Of a stretch of 49,519 bases of DNA, positions 7,401 to 15,897 are shown piece by piece. This DNA comes from Pelagimonas sp. (lineage in GTDB: Bacteria > Pseudomonadota > Alphaproteobacteria > Rhodobacterales > Rhodobacteraceae), in NCBI GenBank assembly GCA_025210455.1, contig JAOARQ010000023.1:1-49519 (forward strand). The letters run 5' to 3'. The translations under genes and the position numbers were made by a program. How positions within the stretch are numbered: the first letter of the stretch is position 1; every line of letters starts with the position of its first letter. The notes below the pieces were generated by a model. That model was not told the DNA's origin. It saw nothing but the letters and a program-made list of their open reading frames with translations, and made no database searches.

Positions 7401-10117
7401 TCGAACAGATGCTCAGCCACTTCACCGATATCGAAGGCCTGCAAATTCACGCTAATCTGGGCGCAGCGCACAACGAACAGATCACCGGCATCGACAATAT
7501 CATCCTTCGGACTGACAGCCGCGCCCCCATGATCGGCGATAGCGGTGACAATCTGCTGATCGGCAATGATGACGATGACCGGATTGATGGCAGCGCTGGC
7601 AACGATACCCTGGATGGTGGTGGCGGGTACAATATCCTGACGGGCGGTTCGGGCAATGACATCTTCCGCGTTGGACACGGGCTGTCAGACAGAATCACAG
7701 ACTTTCAAGTTGGCAGTGATCAGCTCGACCTGCGCAGTTTTGGCCCCGGCATCACCGTGACCACCGAAGACGATGGCGCGGGCAATACCCGTGTTCTGGT
7801 GGATAGCACCCTAGCTGTCATTCTGGATGGTACGGCAGTCGCGGATCTGACAGGAGTTGATTTTGCACTTGTCGAAGCTTCAAACGCCGCCCCCACAGCC
7901 AACCCGGACAACTTCATCGCGGCTGGGGCGTCTGAGATTTCGATTACAAATGACCGCGGCGTTGAACTGGCAACGCTAACATCCGGCAAGGTGGTTGCAG
8001 TTACCGGCAACGTAAATGTCACCGTCTTCGATCCAGAGACAAACATCACCGGAACCCCGGTTCGTGCCAATGTGCTTGGCACACCCACCGCGATTGCACC
8101 AAAAGTCACCGAACTGGCCGATGGGGGCTTTGCCGTGACGTGGTATGAAAATGGTCCCGGCAATATCGGCCTCAGGGTCATGGGGCGGATCTTTGACGGT
8201 GATGGTCAACCCGTCGCCGCTCCATTTCAGGTCAACACGGTCCCCACCGAAACAGATATTAGCCATCCAACTGTTTCCCAGTTGCAAAATGGAAACCTGT
8301 TCTGGGCATTCACAAGTGATGGTTCGGACGCTGATCCAAGTTCAGCAGGTATCAAAGGGCTGATAACCGACCTCAGTGGTGCGGCAGTTGGATCTGAGTT
8401 TCAAGTCAACTCGACAACCCAAAGTACACAATGGCAGCCCAAATCAACGACACTGACCAATGGCGAGGTTGTTGTCGTTTGGAGCAGCGCAGGCAATGTC
8501 GCATTCCGGATTTTCGACGAGACAGGCACAGCAACAACTGCTGAAGTCGATTCGAATAACAGCTATCAGGTAGATGTTGCGGCCCTTGAAACAGGCGGCT
8601 TTGTCCTTAGCTATCGAGCGCCCGGCACCTATAAAGCCACCATTTATGACGATAACGGTGTCGAAATTGTCCCTGAGTTCGCCTTTGTCCAATCCGCAGG
8701 CACAGTGCTCAACCCCAAACTGACTGTGCTCAACAACGGAAACATCGTCTTTACCTGGGACAGCGTAAATGGGCCAGACGACACTTCCAACGCAGGCATT
8801 CGCGCCCGGATATTTGCCCCAGACGGCACGCCCGTAACAGATGAGTTCCCGGTCAACATCTCGACCGAAGGCGGGCAGGTTACACCAGATGTGACGCCGC
8901 TTGCTGATGGGGGCTTTATGATTGCATGGTGGGATCAGAATATCCCCTACGCCATCAAATCCCGTATCTTTGAGGCCGATGGCACCCCTGCGGGGCTGGG
9001 CAAAGCCACCACGGAAGACACGCCAATCACCTTCACCGCTGCCGAGCTGCTGGCCAATGATACTGACCCGGACGGGGATACGCTGAGCATCGTCTCTGTG
9101 TCCAACAGTATCTTCCAGTCAGCGGTGACGCTGAATCCGGATGGTTCGGTATCTTACAACCCTGCTGGCGTGGCGATCTTTGATGCTCTGGCCGAGGGGG
9201 AAACCCTGGAGGATCTGTTCACCTACACGATCTCGGATGGCAATGGGAACACCAGCACATCGACAGTGACCCTTTCAGTACTGGGGGTGGATGATGCGCC
9301 GGTGCAACTCTCTCCGGTGCCTCACATGCGTGTCTACAACCTGACGGATTTCACTGCCGATCTCTCGGGTACTTTCAGCGATCACGATGGCGACAGCGAT
9401 ATCACCTATGCGCTTGCGCAGGCGGATGGATCTGCTTTGCCAGACTTCATGAACTTCAACGCCGCGTCTCAGACGCTCAGCATCCCCACCTTTATACCTG
9501 ATCCACAGCAGAGCGGCCCGCATCATCTGATTCTGACCGGCACCGAGGCGAGCGGTCTTACGTCGTCAACCTCTTTTGCAGTGGTCGTTTCAACTGTCTC
9601 GATCCCGGCGGCGGACGCCGGTGACAATACGATCAATGGGTCGGGCGGTGCCGACTGGATCGCTGGCCAGGCAGGCAATGACTCTCTGGCTGGTGGCATC
9701 GGCAACGATGCGCTGTTTGGAGATGAAGACAACGACACCCTGAATGGTGTCTATAACGACGATTTCCTGGATGGTGGGTCAGGCAATGATTCCCTGTTGG
9801 GCGGGTATGGCGAAGACACGCTGATAGGTGGATCGGGCGCGGATACCATGGCTGGAGGGTCAGAAGCGGATCACTTTGTCTTTGCCAAAGACAGCGGCCA
9901 TGATGAGATCGCCGATTTTGAGCTGCTCACAGACCGCATTTTGCTGGATGGCGGGCAGACTGTGCTCTTCACGCTTGACTCTGATACTGATGGCGACGGG
10001 CTCAGTGACAGCACCATCGTCTTCTTTGGAGACGCATCCAGCGTTGTGCTGCAGTCGGTCACTGGCGTGACAAACATTGGTATGTTGTTGGATCCTGACG
10101 CCTGGGTCACGCCTTAG
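4496..10117 (+). CDS. Large RTX calcium-binding protein, probably a type I-secreted surface or adhesin-like protein
   Basis: 1873 residues, TTG start. Residues 15-137 form a pre-peptidase-like beta domain. Residues 141-440 hold about 33 nonapeptide RTX repeats (GGxGxDxLx, calcium beta-roll). Residues 428-509, 739-822 and 1045-1125 are three serralysin-type modules (ISDFQDGVDKID, ITDFQIGQDRID, ITDFQVGSDQLD). Residues 512-700 and 826-1008 are two copies of an unassigned domain ending in GIDN. Residues 1150-1495 contain about six short blades marked by GGFxxxW. A cadherin-like tandem-repeat domain (1507-1600), a dystroglycan/cadherin-like domain (1607-1700) and a final RTX block (1709-1790) follow. 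There is no Sec signal; the acidic, aliphatic C terminus fits an uncleaved type I signal. No HlyB/HlyD/TolC genes are in the window. No protease HExxH site was seen, so adhesion or matrix function is the best guess. Confidence 0.9.
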   Translation: MPVFLETTDAPSGLPTPYQINVGDEFQGSLSGSDEVDRVLMSLQAGVTYTLNLTGLTGGSGIGRLGLIHNSIAAHHWAMNWLDGSVSGGISGVTTVFNGAYWQIPFTVPVTGYYSVFVDDNGDSSAGNYTISLTNAAPTSGDDSLFGGIGDDTVSLLGGDDFYSAAGGRDSVRGGSGNDTIYGGDRNDTLLGNNDNDSLSGDGGHDYMVGGSGNDTLIGGLGRDTLIGSAGENYLDGGAEKDWIKGGNDSITGSGGNDSLSGGDDNDTLTGGDDNDTLSGDAGADSLDGGRGDDSILGGDDNDLLKGRAGADTMLGGAGNDTLLGSIGDDSLNGGADSDLLRGEDDNDSLSGDDGADTLYGNKGNDFLDGGADDDWMNGGGGDDTMQGGIGADTLKGGDGNDLMEGGEGRDTLIGKSGNDTLIGGADKDLYVGGVGNDVFVLEAGIADHISDFQDGVDKIDITAFGRDASVSVTDDDGDAVLSVNGAVVAKLGDTQTSKITEDDFIRYSGADITFDGGTVTFVSGETYQYEENGYEFTFQALRLPTATDLEVIRDLDGDGDLEFGVPDVHAGTAWNSAGIYSLKRSDDGHFDFTGFDLVGAGGGDQDGFLSITGRNSDNGYTVTAVFSEADDDLWDLRIGTESVNGISTHYGLTQSEVLNWFRDIDNLTLRSSTIDANYDTARNASDTGDGIGIDNLFFSPATSRPNPLQASNGNDNLTGQAIAANINGQEGNDTISGGSGFNEIAGGAGADKFIIGNGFFDSITDFQIGQDRIDLTRFAPNSTWSTQDDGLGNAQILVNGSVVASLIGISHSDLTDRDFILPPSQATIRFDSGQHGTGVDGAPIYQENGFTGRLEGNYGSGANPQNPFQNLDADADLEFGITNANPERVDYARLVLTHDAQQHFDLMGFDLIDPAGGGPLGGLILTGFNYSTHYHVSASFQGDSGDTWQVNVGYNTIEPVTQHHNLTFEQMLSHFTDIEGLQIHANLGAAHNEQITGIDNIILRTDSRAPMIGDSGDNLLIGNDDDDRIDGSAGNDTLDGGGGYNILTGGSGNDIFRVGHGLSDRITDFQVGSDQLDLRSFGPGITVTTEDDGAGNTRVLVDSTLAVILDGTAVADLTGVDFALVEASNAAPTANPDNFIAAGASEISITNDRGVELATLTSGKVVAVTGNVNVTVFDPETNITGTPVRANVLGTPTAIAPKVTELADGGFAVTWYENGPGNIGLRVMGRIFDGDGQPVAAPFQVNTVPTETDISHPTVSQLQNGNLFWAFTSDGSDADPSSAGIKGLITDLSGAAVGSEFQVNSTTQSTQWQPKSTTLTNGEVVVVWSSAGNVAFRIFDETGTATTAEVDSNNSYQVDVAALETGGFVLSYRAPGTYKATIYDDNGVEIVPEFAFVQSAGTVLNPKLTVLNNGNIVFTWDSVNGPDDTSNAGIRARIFAPDGTPVTDEFPVNISTEGGQVTPDVTPLADGGFMIAWWDQNIPYAIKSRIFEADGTPAGLGKATTEDTPITFTAAELLANDTDPDGDTLSIVSVSNSIFQSAVTLNPDGSVSYNPAGVAIFDALAEGETLEDLFTYTISDGNGNTSTSTVTLSVLGVDDAPVQLSPVPHMRVYNLTDFTADLSGTFSDHDGDSDITYALAQADGSALPDFMNFNAASQTLSIPTFIPDPQQSGPHHLILTGTEASGLTSSTSFAVVVSTVSIPAADAGDNTINGSGGADWIAGQAGNDSLAGGIGNDALFGDEDNDTLNGVYNDDFLDGGSGNDSLLGGYGEDTLIGGSGADTMAGGSEADHFVFAKDSGHDEIADFELLTDRILLDGGQTVLFTLDSDTDGDGLSDSTIVFFGDASSVVLQSVTGVTNIGMLLDPDAWVTP

Positions 10118-10153
10118 AAAAAACTGGAGCAGGCCACTAAACCCGGTGGCCTG
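10118..10153 (-). terminator. Terminator of dgt
   Basis: Inverted repeat caggccac (10130-10137) / gtggcctg (10146-10153) with an 8-base loop. On the minus strand it is followed after six bases by TTTTTT (10123-10118). It overlaps the last codon of dgt and lies between convergent genes. The gap before the T run makes it somewhat atypical. Confidence 0.6.
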
Positions 10154-11492
10154 ACACCATCTGCGCGACTTCAACCGCGTAGCGATCTGTCATGCCCGAG
10201 ACAAAATCCGCCATGGCATGAAGTGCGCTATAGCCATCTTTGACCCCACGCAGATCCAAATCCAGTGCGCGGACCAGTTGCAATTCGTACGTTGGCAGCT
10301 TGTCTTCAGACCAGCCCTGTTCAGCCAGAGCATCAAAAACCGGAAGGATCCCATCCAGCACCCTACGCAGCACATTGCGACCATAGACTTCCAGCTTGGT
10401 CTTGCGTGGGGCGTTGAACAGCTGGGCATTCGCCACAGATTTGATCCGGGCGAAATCCTTTGCCAGCGATGAATCCTTGATCAGATCGTTGGAGTAGGTT
10501 CCGCCCAGGATGGCATCGTAATTGGCAACAAAGGCGTCAACACAGGCGGCAATCGCACCGCCAATGGCCATGGCCCGAAAGTGCGAGATCTTTTCGTATT
10601 CACGATGTGTGCCCAGGTCCTCATCATTCGGCTTTGTAGGGATCAGCGGCCAAAGCAGCTCTTTGACCTCGGCATAGCTTAGATCGCCAGCGGTATAGCC
10701 ATCTTCCAGATCAACGATGTTGTAGGAAATGTCATCTGCCGCTTCCATCAGAAAGACCAGCGGATGCCTGCGCCACCATGTTTCGCCGTTTGGCGCAATC
10801 TCTTGCATCAGACCCAGCGCCTGCGCCACCTTGGCATAGGTGTCATATTCGCCAGCAAAAAGACCAAATTTCTTGGCCCCGGCATAGCCTGCGTCCGGCT
10901 GTGTCAAACTGGCTCTGGCCGCTGCTGTCATCGGGTATTTGGTAAAGGCCCCAAGCACCGCGTTCGACAGATCCATCCCGCGATCCCCGCGGTACATTTC
11001 CAGACGAGTGACAATGCGAAACCCCTGAGCATTGCCCTCAAACTCTTCGAACTCGGGCCAGAGACTTTGGTCAATGTCGCGAAACACCCCCTCGGACCGC
11101 TGAAGGTTTTCCTTGAACCAGGTCCCGATCGTCGTCTCGCCGGAATGGCCAAACGGTGGGTTGCCGATGTCATGCGCCAAACAAGCGGCATGCACGATCC
11201 CCGCCACTTTAAAAGCCTCGCCGGGGGTAACATATTTTTCAGATTCCAGCCAATGGCCAACCTGTATCCCCAGACTGCGGCCAACACTGGCCACTTCGCA
11301 GGAATGGATCATACGATGCCGCAGGTGATCGTGGTCGTGCAACGGATGCACCTGTGTTTTATTGGCAAGCCTGCGAAACGGCGCGGAAAAGGTGATGCGA
11401 TCAGCATCCACAGTGGCATTGGGGCGGGCCGGATCTTCGGGAACGCCGGGTTTGCCCAACCGGTCGGTGTTCAACAGCCTGTCCCATTCCAT
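10137..11492 (-). CDS. dgt: Deoxyguanosinetriphosphate triphosphohydrolase (dGTPase family, HD domain)
   Basis: About 451 residues. It hydrolyses dGTP or other dNTPs to the nucleoside and tripolyphosphate, balancing nucleotide pools. The HD metal site is visible: HRMIHSCEV near the N terminus supplies one His, and CLAHDIGNPPFGHSGE supplies the His-Asp pair. The N-terminal motif FRRLANKTQVHPL is typical of the family. AGAGGG (11505-11500) is one base from the ATG at 11498 but seven from the ATG at 11492, so the latter is preferred. Transcribed alone on the minus strand, convergent with the RTX gene. Length is typical of the longer Dgt forms. Confidence 0.9.
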   Translation of the reverse strand: MEWDRLLNTDRLGKPGVPEDPARPNATVDADRITFSAPFRRLANKTQVHPLHDHDHLRHRMIHSCEVASVGRSLGIQVGHWLESEKYVTPGEAFKVAGIVHAACLAHDIGNPPFGHSGETTIGTWFKENLQRSEGVFRDIDQSLWPEFEEFEGNAQGFRIVTRLEMYRGDRGMDLSNAVLGAFTKYPMTAAARASLTQPDAGYAGAKKFGLFAGEYDTYAKVAQALGLMQEIAPNGETWWRRHPLVFLMEAADDISYNIVDLEDGYTAGDLSYAEVKELLWPLIPTKPNDEDLGTHREYEKISHFRAMAIGGAIAACVDAFVANYDAILGGTYSNDLIKDSSLAKDFARIKSVANAQLFNAPRKTKLEVYGRNVLRRVLDGILPVFDALAEQGWSEDKLPTYELQLVRALDLDLRGVKDGYSALHAMADFVSGMTDRYAVEVAQMVSGHRV

Positions 11493-11530
11493 CTGCATGC
11501 CCTCTGTCTTGCCAATTTATTGGTCTTTAT

Positions 11531-11561
11531 AAGAAAAAGGCCCGCTGGAAAAGCGGGCCTT
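11531..11561 (-). terminator. Terminator of clpB
   Basis: Ten-base stem aaggcccgct (11537-11546) / agcgggcctt (11552-11561) with a five-base loop. On the minus strand it continues into TTTTTCTT (11536-11531 onward). It lies seven bases after the clpB stop. Confidence 0.85.
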
Positions 11562-11567
11562 TGGGGA

Positions 11568-14180
11568 TCAATGCACCACGGCATCATCCGGTTTTGGTTT
11601 GTTGGTCGCGCCCACGCGGTCACCGATCAAAAGACCATCGGCCCCGGCGCTGACCACAACGGTTGATCCATCGACCACATCGCCAGCCAGCAGCATTTCA
11701 GCCAGCGGGTTTTGCAGCGCGCGCTGGATCACCCGTTTCAAAGGCCGCGCCCCAAACACCGGATCATAGCCTTCATCGGCCAGCCAGGTCTTGGCGCTGT
11801 CATCCAGCGTCAGCGTGATCTTGCGGGCCGCCAGCCGCCTCAGCAGGCGCGCCATCTGGATATCGACAATCCCATCCATGTCGTCCCGCTTGAGACGGTC
11901 AAAGATGATGGTTTCATCCAGACGGTTCAGGAACTCGGGGCGGAAATGCGCCCGCACCGCGTCCATCACATCCTGTTTGGCCTTGGCGCTATCCGCGCCT
12001 TCGGGCAGTTGGCTTAGCGCCTGCGATCCAAGGTTTGACGTCAGGATGATCAGCGTCTGTTTGAAATCAACCGTCCGCCCCTGACCGTCGGTCAGCATCC
12101 CGTCATCAAGCACCTGCAAGAGCACATTGAACACATCCGGGTGGGCCTTTTCGACCTCATCGAACAGTACAACCTGATAGGGTCTGCGTCGCACCGCCTC
12201 GGTCAGAACGCCGCCTTCATCATAGCCAACATAGCCCGGAGGCGCACCGATCAGACGGGCCACCGCATGTTTCTCCATGAACTCAGACATATCAATCCGC
12301 ACCATGGCGCTGTCATCGTCAAACAGGAAATCCGCCACAGCCTTGGTCAGTTCGGTCTTGCCGACACCCGTTGGCCCAAGGAAGAGAAACGACCCCAGCG
12401 GGCGGTTTTCATCGTTCAGACCCGCACGCGCCCGACGCACCGCATTGGACACCGCAACCACAGCACCATCCTGACCAATCACCCGCTTGTGCAGATCATC
12501 TTCCATGCGCAGCAGCTTTTCGCGTTCACCCTCTAGCATCTTGGATGTGGGGATGCCTGTCCAGCGTTCAACAACCGCCGCGATATGTTCAGGGCGCACT
12601 GCCTCTTCCACCATCACGTCATCGCTGTTTTCCGCGTCAGACAGTTGCTTTTCCAGCGCCGGAATAATGCCATAAGACAATTCCCCCGCGCGCCCCAGAT
12701 TGCCAGAGCGTTTTGCCTGCTCAAGCTCTGCGCGCGCCTTATCAAGCTGTTCCTTTATGTCACGCGCGGATGCCAGTTTATCGCGCTCGGCCTGCCATTT
12801 GGCCGTCATCGCAGCGCTTTCCAACTGCAAGTCAGACAGATCACTTTCCAGCTTGGCCAGACGATCCTTGGAAGCCTGATCATCCTCAAGACGCAGTGCT
12901 TCGACTTCGATCTGTTTTTGCAGAATATCGCGATCAAGCGCATCCAGCTCTTCTGGCTTGCTGTCCACTTCCATGCGCAAACGGCTGGCGGCCTCATCCA
13001 TCAGGTCGATGGCCTTATCAGGCAGGAAACGATCGGTGATATACCGGTGCGACAGAGTCGAGGCAGCCACCAGGGAACTGTCTGAAATACGCACCCCATG
13101 GTGCAACTCATATTTTTCCTTAATGCCGCGCAGGATACTGATTGTATCCTCGACGGTTGGCTCTTCGACCAGAACCGGCTGAAAACGCCGCGCCAAAGCT
13201 GCGTCTTTTTCGACGTGCTTGCGATATTCATCCAATGTGGTCGCACCAACGCAATGCAACTCACCACGGGCCAAAGCCGGTTTCAGCAGGTTCGACGCAT
13301 CCATCGCCCCATCTGCCTTACCCGCCCCAACCAGCGTGTGCATTTCGTCGATGAACAGGATCACCTCGCCAGCGGCTTCTGTTACTTCGGTCAGGATCGC
13401 TTTCAGGCGTTCTTCGAACTCACCACGATATTTCGCACCCGCAATCAGCGCGCCCATATCCAAAGCCAGCAACTGTTTGTTGCGCAGAGATTCCGGCACA
13501 TCGCCGTTTACGATGCGCAGCGCAAGCCCCTCGGCAATCGCGGTTTTACCCACGCCGGGTTCGCCGATCATCACCGGATTATTTTTCGTCCGCCGTGACA
13601 AGACCTGCATGGCGCGGCGAATTTCTTCGTCCCGACCAATGATCGGGTCAATCTTGCCATCACGCGCCGCTTCGGTCAGATCCCGCGCATATTTCTTAAG
13701 CGCGTCATAGCCTTCTTCCGCGCTGGCCGTATCGGCAGTGCGGCCTTTGCGAATATCGTTGATCGCCTCGTTCAGCTTTTGCGGCGTTACAGCGCCCGCT
13801 TCCAGCGCCTCTTTCGCCGGGCTTTTGACCATCGCCAACGCCATCAAAATGCGTTCCACGGGGACAAAGCTGTCACCAGCCTTGGTGGCGATTTTCTCGG
13901 CCTCATCCAGAACTTTGCCGGTTGCGGAATCCAGATACACCTGGCCCGCATCCCCTGAAACCTTGGGGATTTTGGTCAGCTTACTTTCCAGAGCGTCAAC
14001 CACACGTTTGGCCGTGCCACCCGCGCGTGAAATCAGGTTCGAGGCCATCCCCTGATCATCATCTAACAATGCTTTGAGAAGGTGCTCGGGCGCCAATTTC
14101 TGGTGGCTTTCCCGCATCGCAATGGTTTGAGCCGCCTGAATGAACCCACGCGACCGCTCCGTGAACTTTTCTAAGTTCAT
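11568..14180 (-). CDS. clpB: ClpB, ATP-dependent disaggregase chaperone
   Basis: 870 residues. This Hsp100 AAA+ hexamer works with DnaK to extract proteins from aggregates after heat stress. Order: Clp N-domain repeats (about 1-150), AAA1 with Walker A GEPGVGKT near 205-212, a coiled-coil middle domain (about 410-520, rich in Glu, Lys and Leu), and AAA2 with GPTGVGKT near 600-607 and the sensor-2 motif GARPLKR. The start is the ATG before [12 protein letters not shown], preceded by AAGGAG at seven bases; a longer frame upstream lacks support. A strong heat-shock promoter lies upstream and a terminator downstream, so it is monocistronic. Confidence 0.97.
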   Translation of the reverse strand: MNLEKFTERSRGFIQAAQTIAMRESHQKLAPEHLLKALLDDDQGMASNLISRAGGTAKRVVDALESKLTKIPKVSGDAGQVYLDSATGKVLDEAEKIATKAGDSFVPVERILMALAMVKSPAKEALEAGAVTPQKLNEAINDIRKGRTADTASAEEGYDALKKYARDLTEAARDGKIDPIIGRDEEIRRAMQVLSRRTKNNPVMIGEPGVGKTAIAEGLALRIVNGDVPESLRNKQLLALDMGALIAGAKYRGEFEERLKAILTEVTEAAGEVILFIDEMHTLVGAGKADGAMDASNLLKPALARGELHCVGATTLDEYRKHVEKDAALARRFQPVLVEEPTVEDTISILRGIKEKYELHHGVRISDSSLVAASTLSHRYITDRFLPDKAIDLMDEAASRLRMEVDSKPEELDALDRDILQKQIEVEALRLEDDQASKDRLAKLESDLSDLQLESAAMTAKWQAERDKLASARDIKEQLDKARAELEQAKRSGNLGRAGELSYGIIPALEKQLSDAENSDDVMVEEAVRPEHIAAVVERWTGIPTSKMLEGEREKLLRMEDDLHKRVIGQDGAVVAVSNAVRRARAGLNDENRPLGSFLFLGPTGVGKTELTKAVADFLFDDDSAMVRIDMSEFMEKHAVARLIGAPPGYVGYDEGGVLTEAVRRRPYQVVLFDEVEKAHPDVFNVLLQVLDDGMLTDGQGRTVDFKQTLIILTSNLGSQALSQLPEGADSAKAKQDVMDAVRAHFRPEFLNRLDETIIFDRLKRDDMDGIVDIQMARLLRRLAARKITLTLDDSAKTWLADEGYDPVFGARPLKRVIQRALQNPLAEMLLAGDVVDGSTVVVSAGADGLLIGDRVGATNKPKPDDAVVH

Positions 14181-14265
14181 GGGTATTCTCCTTTTTCCAA
14201 GCGCCCCATCGGGATGATCCGCCCACCTTTGCAGCACGGATCCTTATATTGGGGCCTCGCTAAAA

Positions 14266-14294
14266 AGATGGGGCGTTCAGACGGTTCGTTCAAG
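14266..14294 (-). promoter_or_regulatory. RpoH (sigma-32-type) heat-shock promoter of clpB
   Basis: On the minus strand CTTGAA (14294-14289) is separated by 15 bases from CCCCATCT (14273-14266). Both match the classical heat-shock consensus (CTTGAA ... CCCCATnT) almost perfectly. The distance leaves an 80-base leader before the clpB ATG. Location upstream of clpB makes a chance match unlikely. Confidence 0.85.
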
Positions 14295-14376
14295 ATCTTC
14301 ACCCCAAAATCCCCGCTCAAAATGCACCAAATTTTAGGAGGAATCAGTCAGAACCAAAAGATTGCAGGAGAGACCC

Positions 14377-14646
14377 ATGATTATTCAGGATATCGAGATT
14401 ACCGGGTTTGACAGCCCCCCGGAAAAGGGCGTGAGCAGCGGCATTGTCACGCTGCAGGCGGGCACATTGCGGATGAATATTCCGCTGACCCTACCCCGCC
14501 ATCTTGAGATGACAAACACCCGCGACAAGCTGCTTGTCATGTCAGAGGCACTGGCCGCCGCGCGCCGAATGCCCGAATATCGCGGCAAGAACACGCTGCG
14601 CTTTCATCCGGCCCTTTTACCGCATGAGATGCACCGCAAAGCTTGA
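14377..14646 (+). CDS. Small conserved-looking protein of unknown function upstream of pyrF
   Basis: 89 residues, no signal peptide or membrane segment. It starts MIIQDIEITGF and contains a predicted beta-rich first half (GIVTLQAGTLRMNIPLTLP) and a helical second half (LLVMSEALAAARRMPEYRG). I do not recognise the family. The start is well supported: AGGAG at 14366-14370, six bases before the ATG. It is transcribed divergently from clpB and lies 55 bases before pyrF, so it may be co-transcribed with it. No function is proposed. Confidence 0.7.
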   Translation: MIIQDIEITGFDSPPEKGVSSGIVTLQAGTLRMNIPLTLPRHLEMTNTRDKLLVMSEALAAARRMPEYRGKNTLRFHPALLPHEMHRKA

Positions 14647-14701
14647 CGTTCTGGCAGCTTCAATCCATTGGAAGGAAACTCCCAAATGAAAGGTCTGCCT
14701 C

Positions 14702-15406
14702 ATGTCCTCCTTAGCCGACGACCGTCTGATTGTTGCCCTTGACGTGCCCAATGTTGTGGCCGGGCTAGAGCTGGCCAATACGCTTGGCGATGCCGTGTCC
14801 TTTTACAAGATCGGCCTTGGGATGCTGTGCGGCGGCGGTCTGGCGCTGGCAAATGAGCTGAAGGCAGAACACGACAAACGCATCTTTCTGGACATGAAGT
14901 TCTTTGACATTGGCAACACCGTTGAGGCCGCCGTGCGCGGCGTGGCGCAGTTCGACATTGATTTTCTGACAGTCCACGGCGATCCGCATGTTGTACGCGC
15001 AGCCAAGGAAGGCGCTGCAGGCACAAATATGAAGATCCTGGCCGTAACCATCCTAACCTCGCTGGATCGCAATGATCTGGATGCCTCGCTGATTCAGGCA
15101 GGTGATATTCCGGATCTGGTCACCACCCGTGCCGCCCGCGCCTTTGAGGCCGGGGCCGATGGGGTGATCGCCTCTCCCAATGAGGCGGCGATGATCCGTG
15201 CGCTGCCAGACTCCAACGGCCGCCTGATTGTCACCCCCGGTGTACGGCCCGCAGGCGCAGATGCTGGCGATCAAAAACGCATCGCGACCCCGGCACAGGC
15301 CATTCGTGATGGGGCGGATCATATTGTCGTCGGTCGCCCAATTTACAAGGCACCCGCCCCCCAACAAGCGGCCCGTGCCATCCTGGATGAGCTACGTTCG
15401 GTATAA
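14702..15406 (+). CDS. pyrF: Orotidine 5'-phosphate decarboxylase
   Basis: 234 residues, TIM barrel. It catalyses the last step of de novo UMP synthesis, OMP to UMP plus CO2, in the cytoplasm. The catalytic motif is clear: LDMKFFDIGNTV carries the Asp-x-Lys-x-x-Asp active-site triad, with Gly replacing the usual Pro. The substrate-binding LIVTPGVRPAGADAGDQKR and the phosphate-gripping DHIVVGRPI near the C terminus are intact. The GAAAGG eight bases upstream fits the ATG. No other pyrimidine genes are adjacent. Confidence 0.96.
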   Translation: MSSLADDRLIVALDVPNVVAGLELANTLGDAVSFYKIGLGMLCGGGLALANELKAEHDKRIFLDMKFFDIGNTVEAAVRGVAQFDIDFLTVHGDPHVVRAAKEGAAGTNMKILAVTILTSLDRNDLDASLIQAGDIPDLVTTRAARAFEAGADGVIASPNEAAMIRALPDSNGRLIVTPGVRPAGADAGDQKRIATPAQAIRDGADHIVVGRPIYKAPAPQQAARAILDELRSV

Positions 15407-15438
15407 TTTCGCCTATCAGGCGATCTGATTTGGCAACC

Positions 15439-15467
15439 GCTCGCGCAGTTTTCACAGCTGCGCGAGC
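15439..15467. other. Stem-loop between pyrF and the next small gene
   Basis: Ten-base arms gctcgcgcag (15439-15448) / ctgcgcgagc (15458-15467) around a nine-base loop. No T run follows on the plus strand, so it is not a standard intrinsic terminator. It may stabilise or end the pyrF transcript in another way. Confidence 0.5.
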
Positions 15468-15556
15468 CACCCCTTCCCAGATGCCCATTCCCGCCCCATC
15501 TTAATCTTATCCACAGGGCAGATAGCCCCTTGGATCAGATGCAGGAGGCAAAACCG

Positions 15557-15823
15557 ATGGGTAAACTCAAGACACAGATCTCTGCTGTACGCTACAACGC
15601 CGCCGAATCCCGGTTTGAGGCGCTTGTCACCTTTCACGGAGATTTTGGCCGCCACAGCGTGCCCGCCAGCAGTGCCGCGCCTCTGACTGCAGAATTTGAC
15701 CAGATTACTGACGACTTGTTGCGCGATGCGCTTGCCCAGCTCAGCCAGCCCGGCACTCTTAGCGCGCATCTTGCAACACCCGCGGCATCCGGCATGGCCC
15801 AAGACATGCCCGCCGCGGCCTAA
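15557..15823 (+). CDS. Small hypothetical protein
   Basis: 88 residues from the ATG at 15557, chosen because AGGAGG lies eight bases upstream. An upstream in-frame codon would add nine residues but has no ribosome-binding site. The protein starts MGKLKTQISAVRYNAAES, has a short beta-rich core (FEALVTFHGDFGRHSVPAS) and ends in an Ala/Pro-rich tail (GMAQDMPAAA). No membrane segment or signal. I do not recognise it. A good terminator follows, so it is a real transcription unit end. Confidence 0.65.
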   Translation: MGKLKTQISAVRYNAAESRFEALVTFHGDFGRHSVPASSAAPLTAEFDQITDDLLRDALAQLSQPGTLSAHLATPAASGMAQDMPAAA

Positions 15824-15858
15824 CCCCCCGCACCCTCGACTAGTCCCCGAGGGGCGCT

Positions 15859-15897
15859 TGCCGGGATGAGCCCTGCCTGCTCATCCCGGCATTTTAT
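15859..15897 (+). terminator. Terminator after the small hypothetical gene
   Basis: Twelve-base stem tgccgggatgag (15859-15870) / ctcatcccggca (15880-15891), then TTTTAT on the plus strand. Its right arm overlaps the last codons of the convergent Nudix gene, so both strands use the same bases. Confidence 0.8.

Noticed and set aside
14275-14291. Three GTTC words resembling a LexA (GTTC-N7-GTTC) site before clpB
   Set aside because: Spacings are 5, 0 and 9 bases, not 7, and the heat-shock promoter explains the region.
15507-15515. Perfect DnaA box ttatccaca
   Set aside because: Only one copy, with no AT-rich unwinding region or partner boxes nearby, so not an origin.
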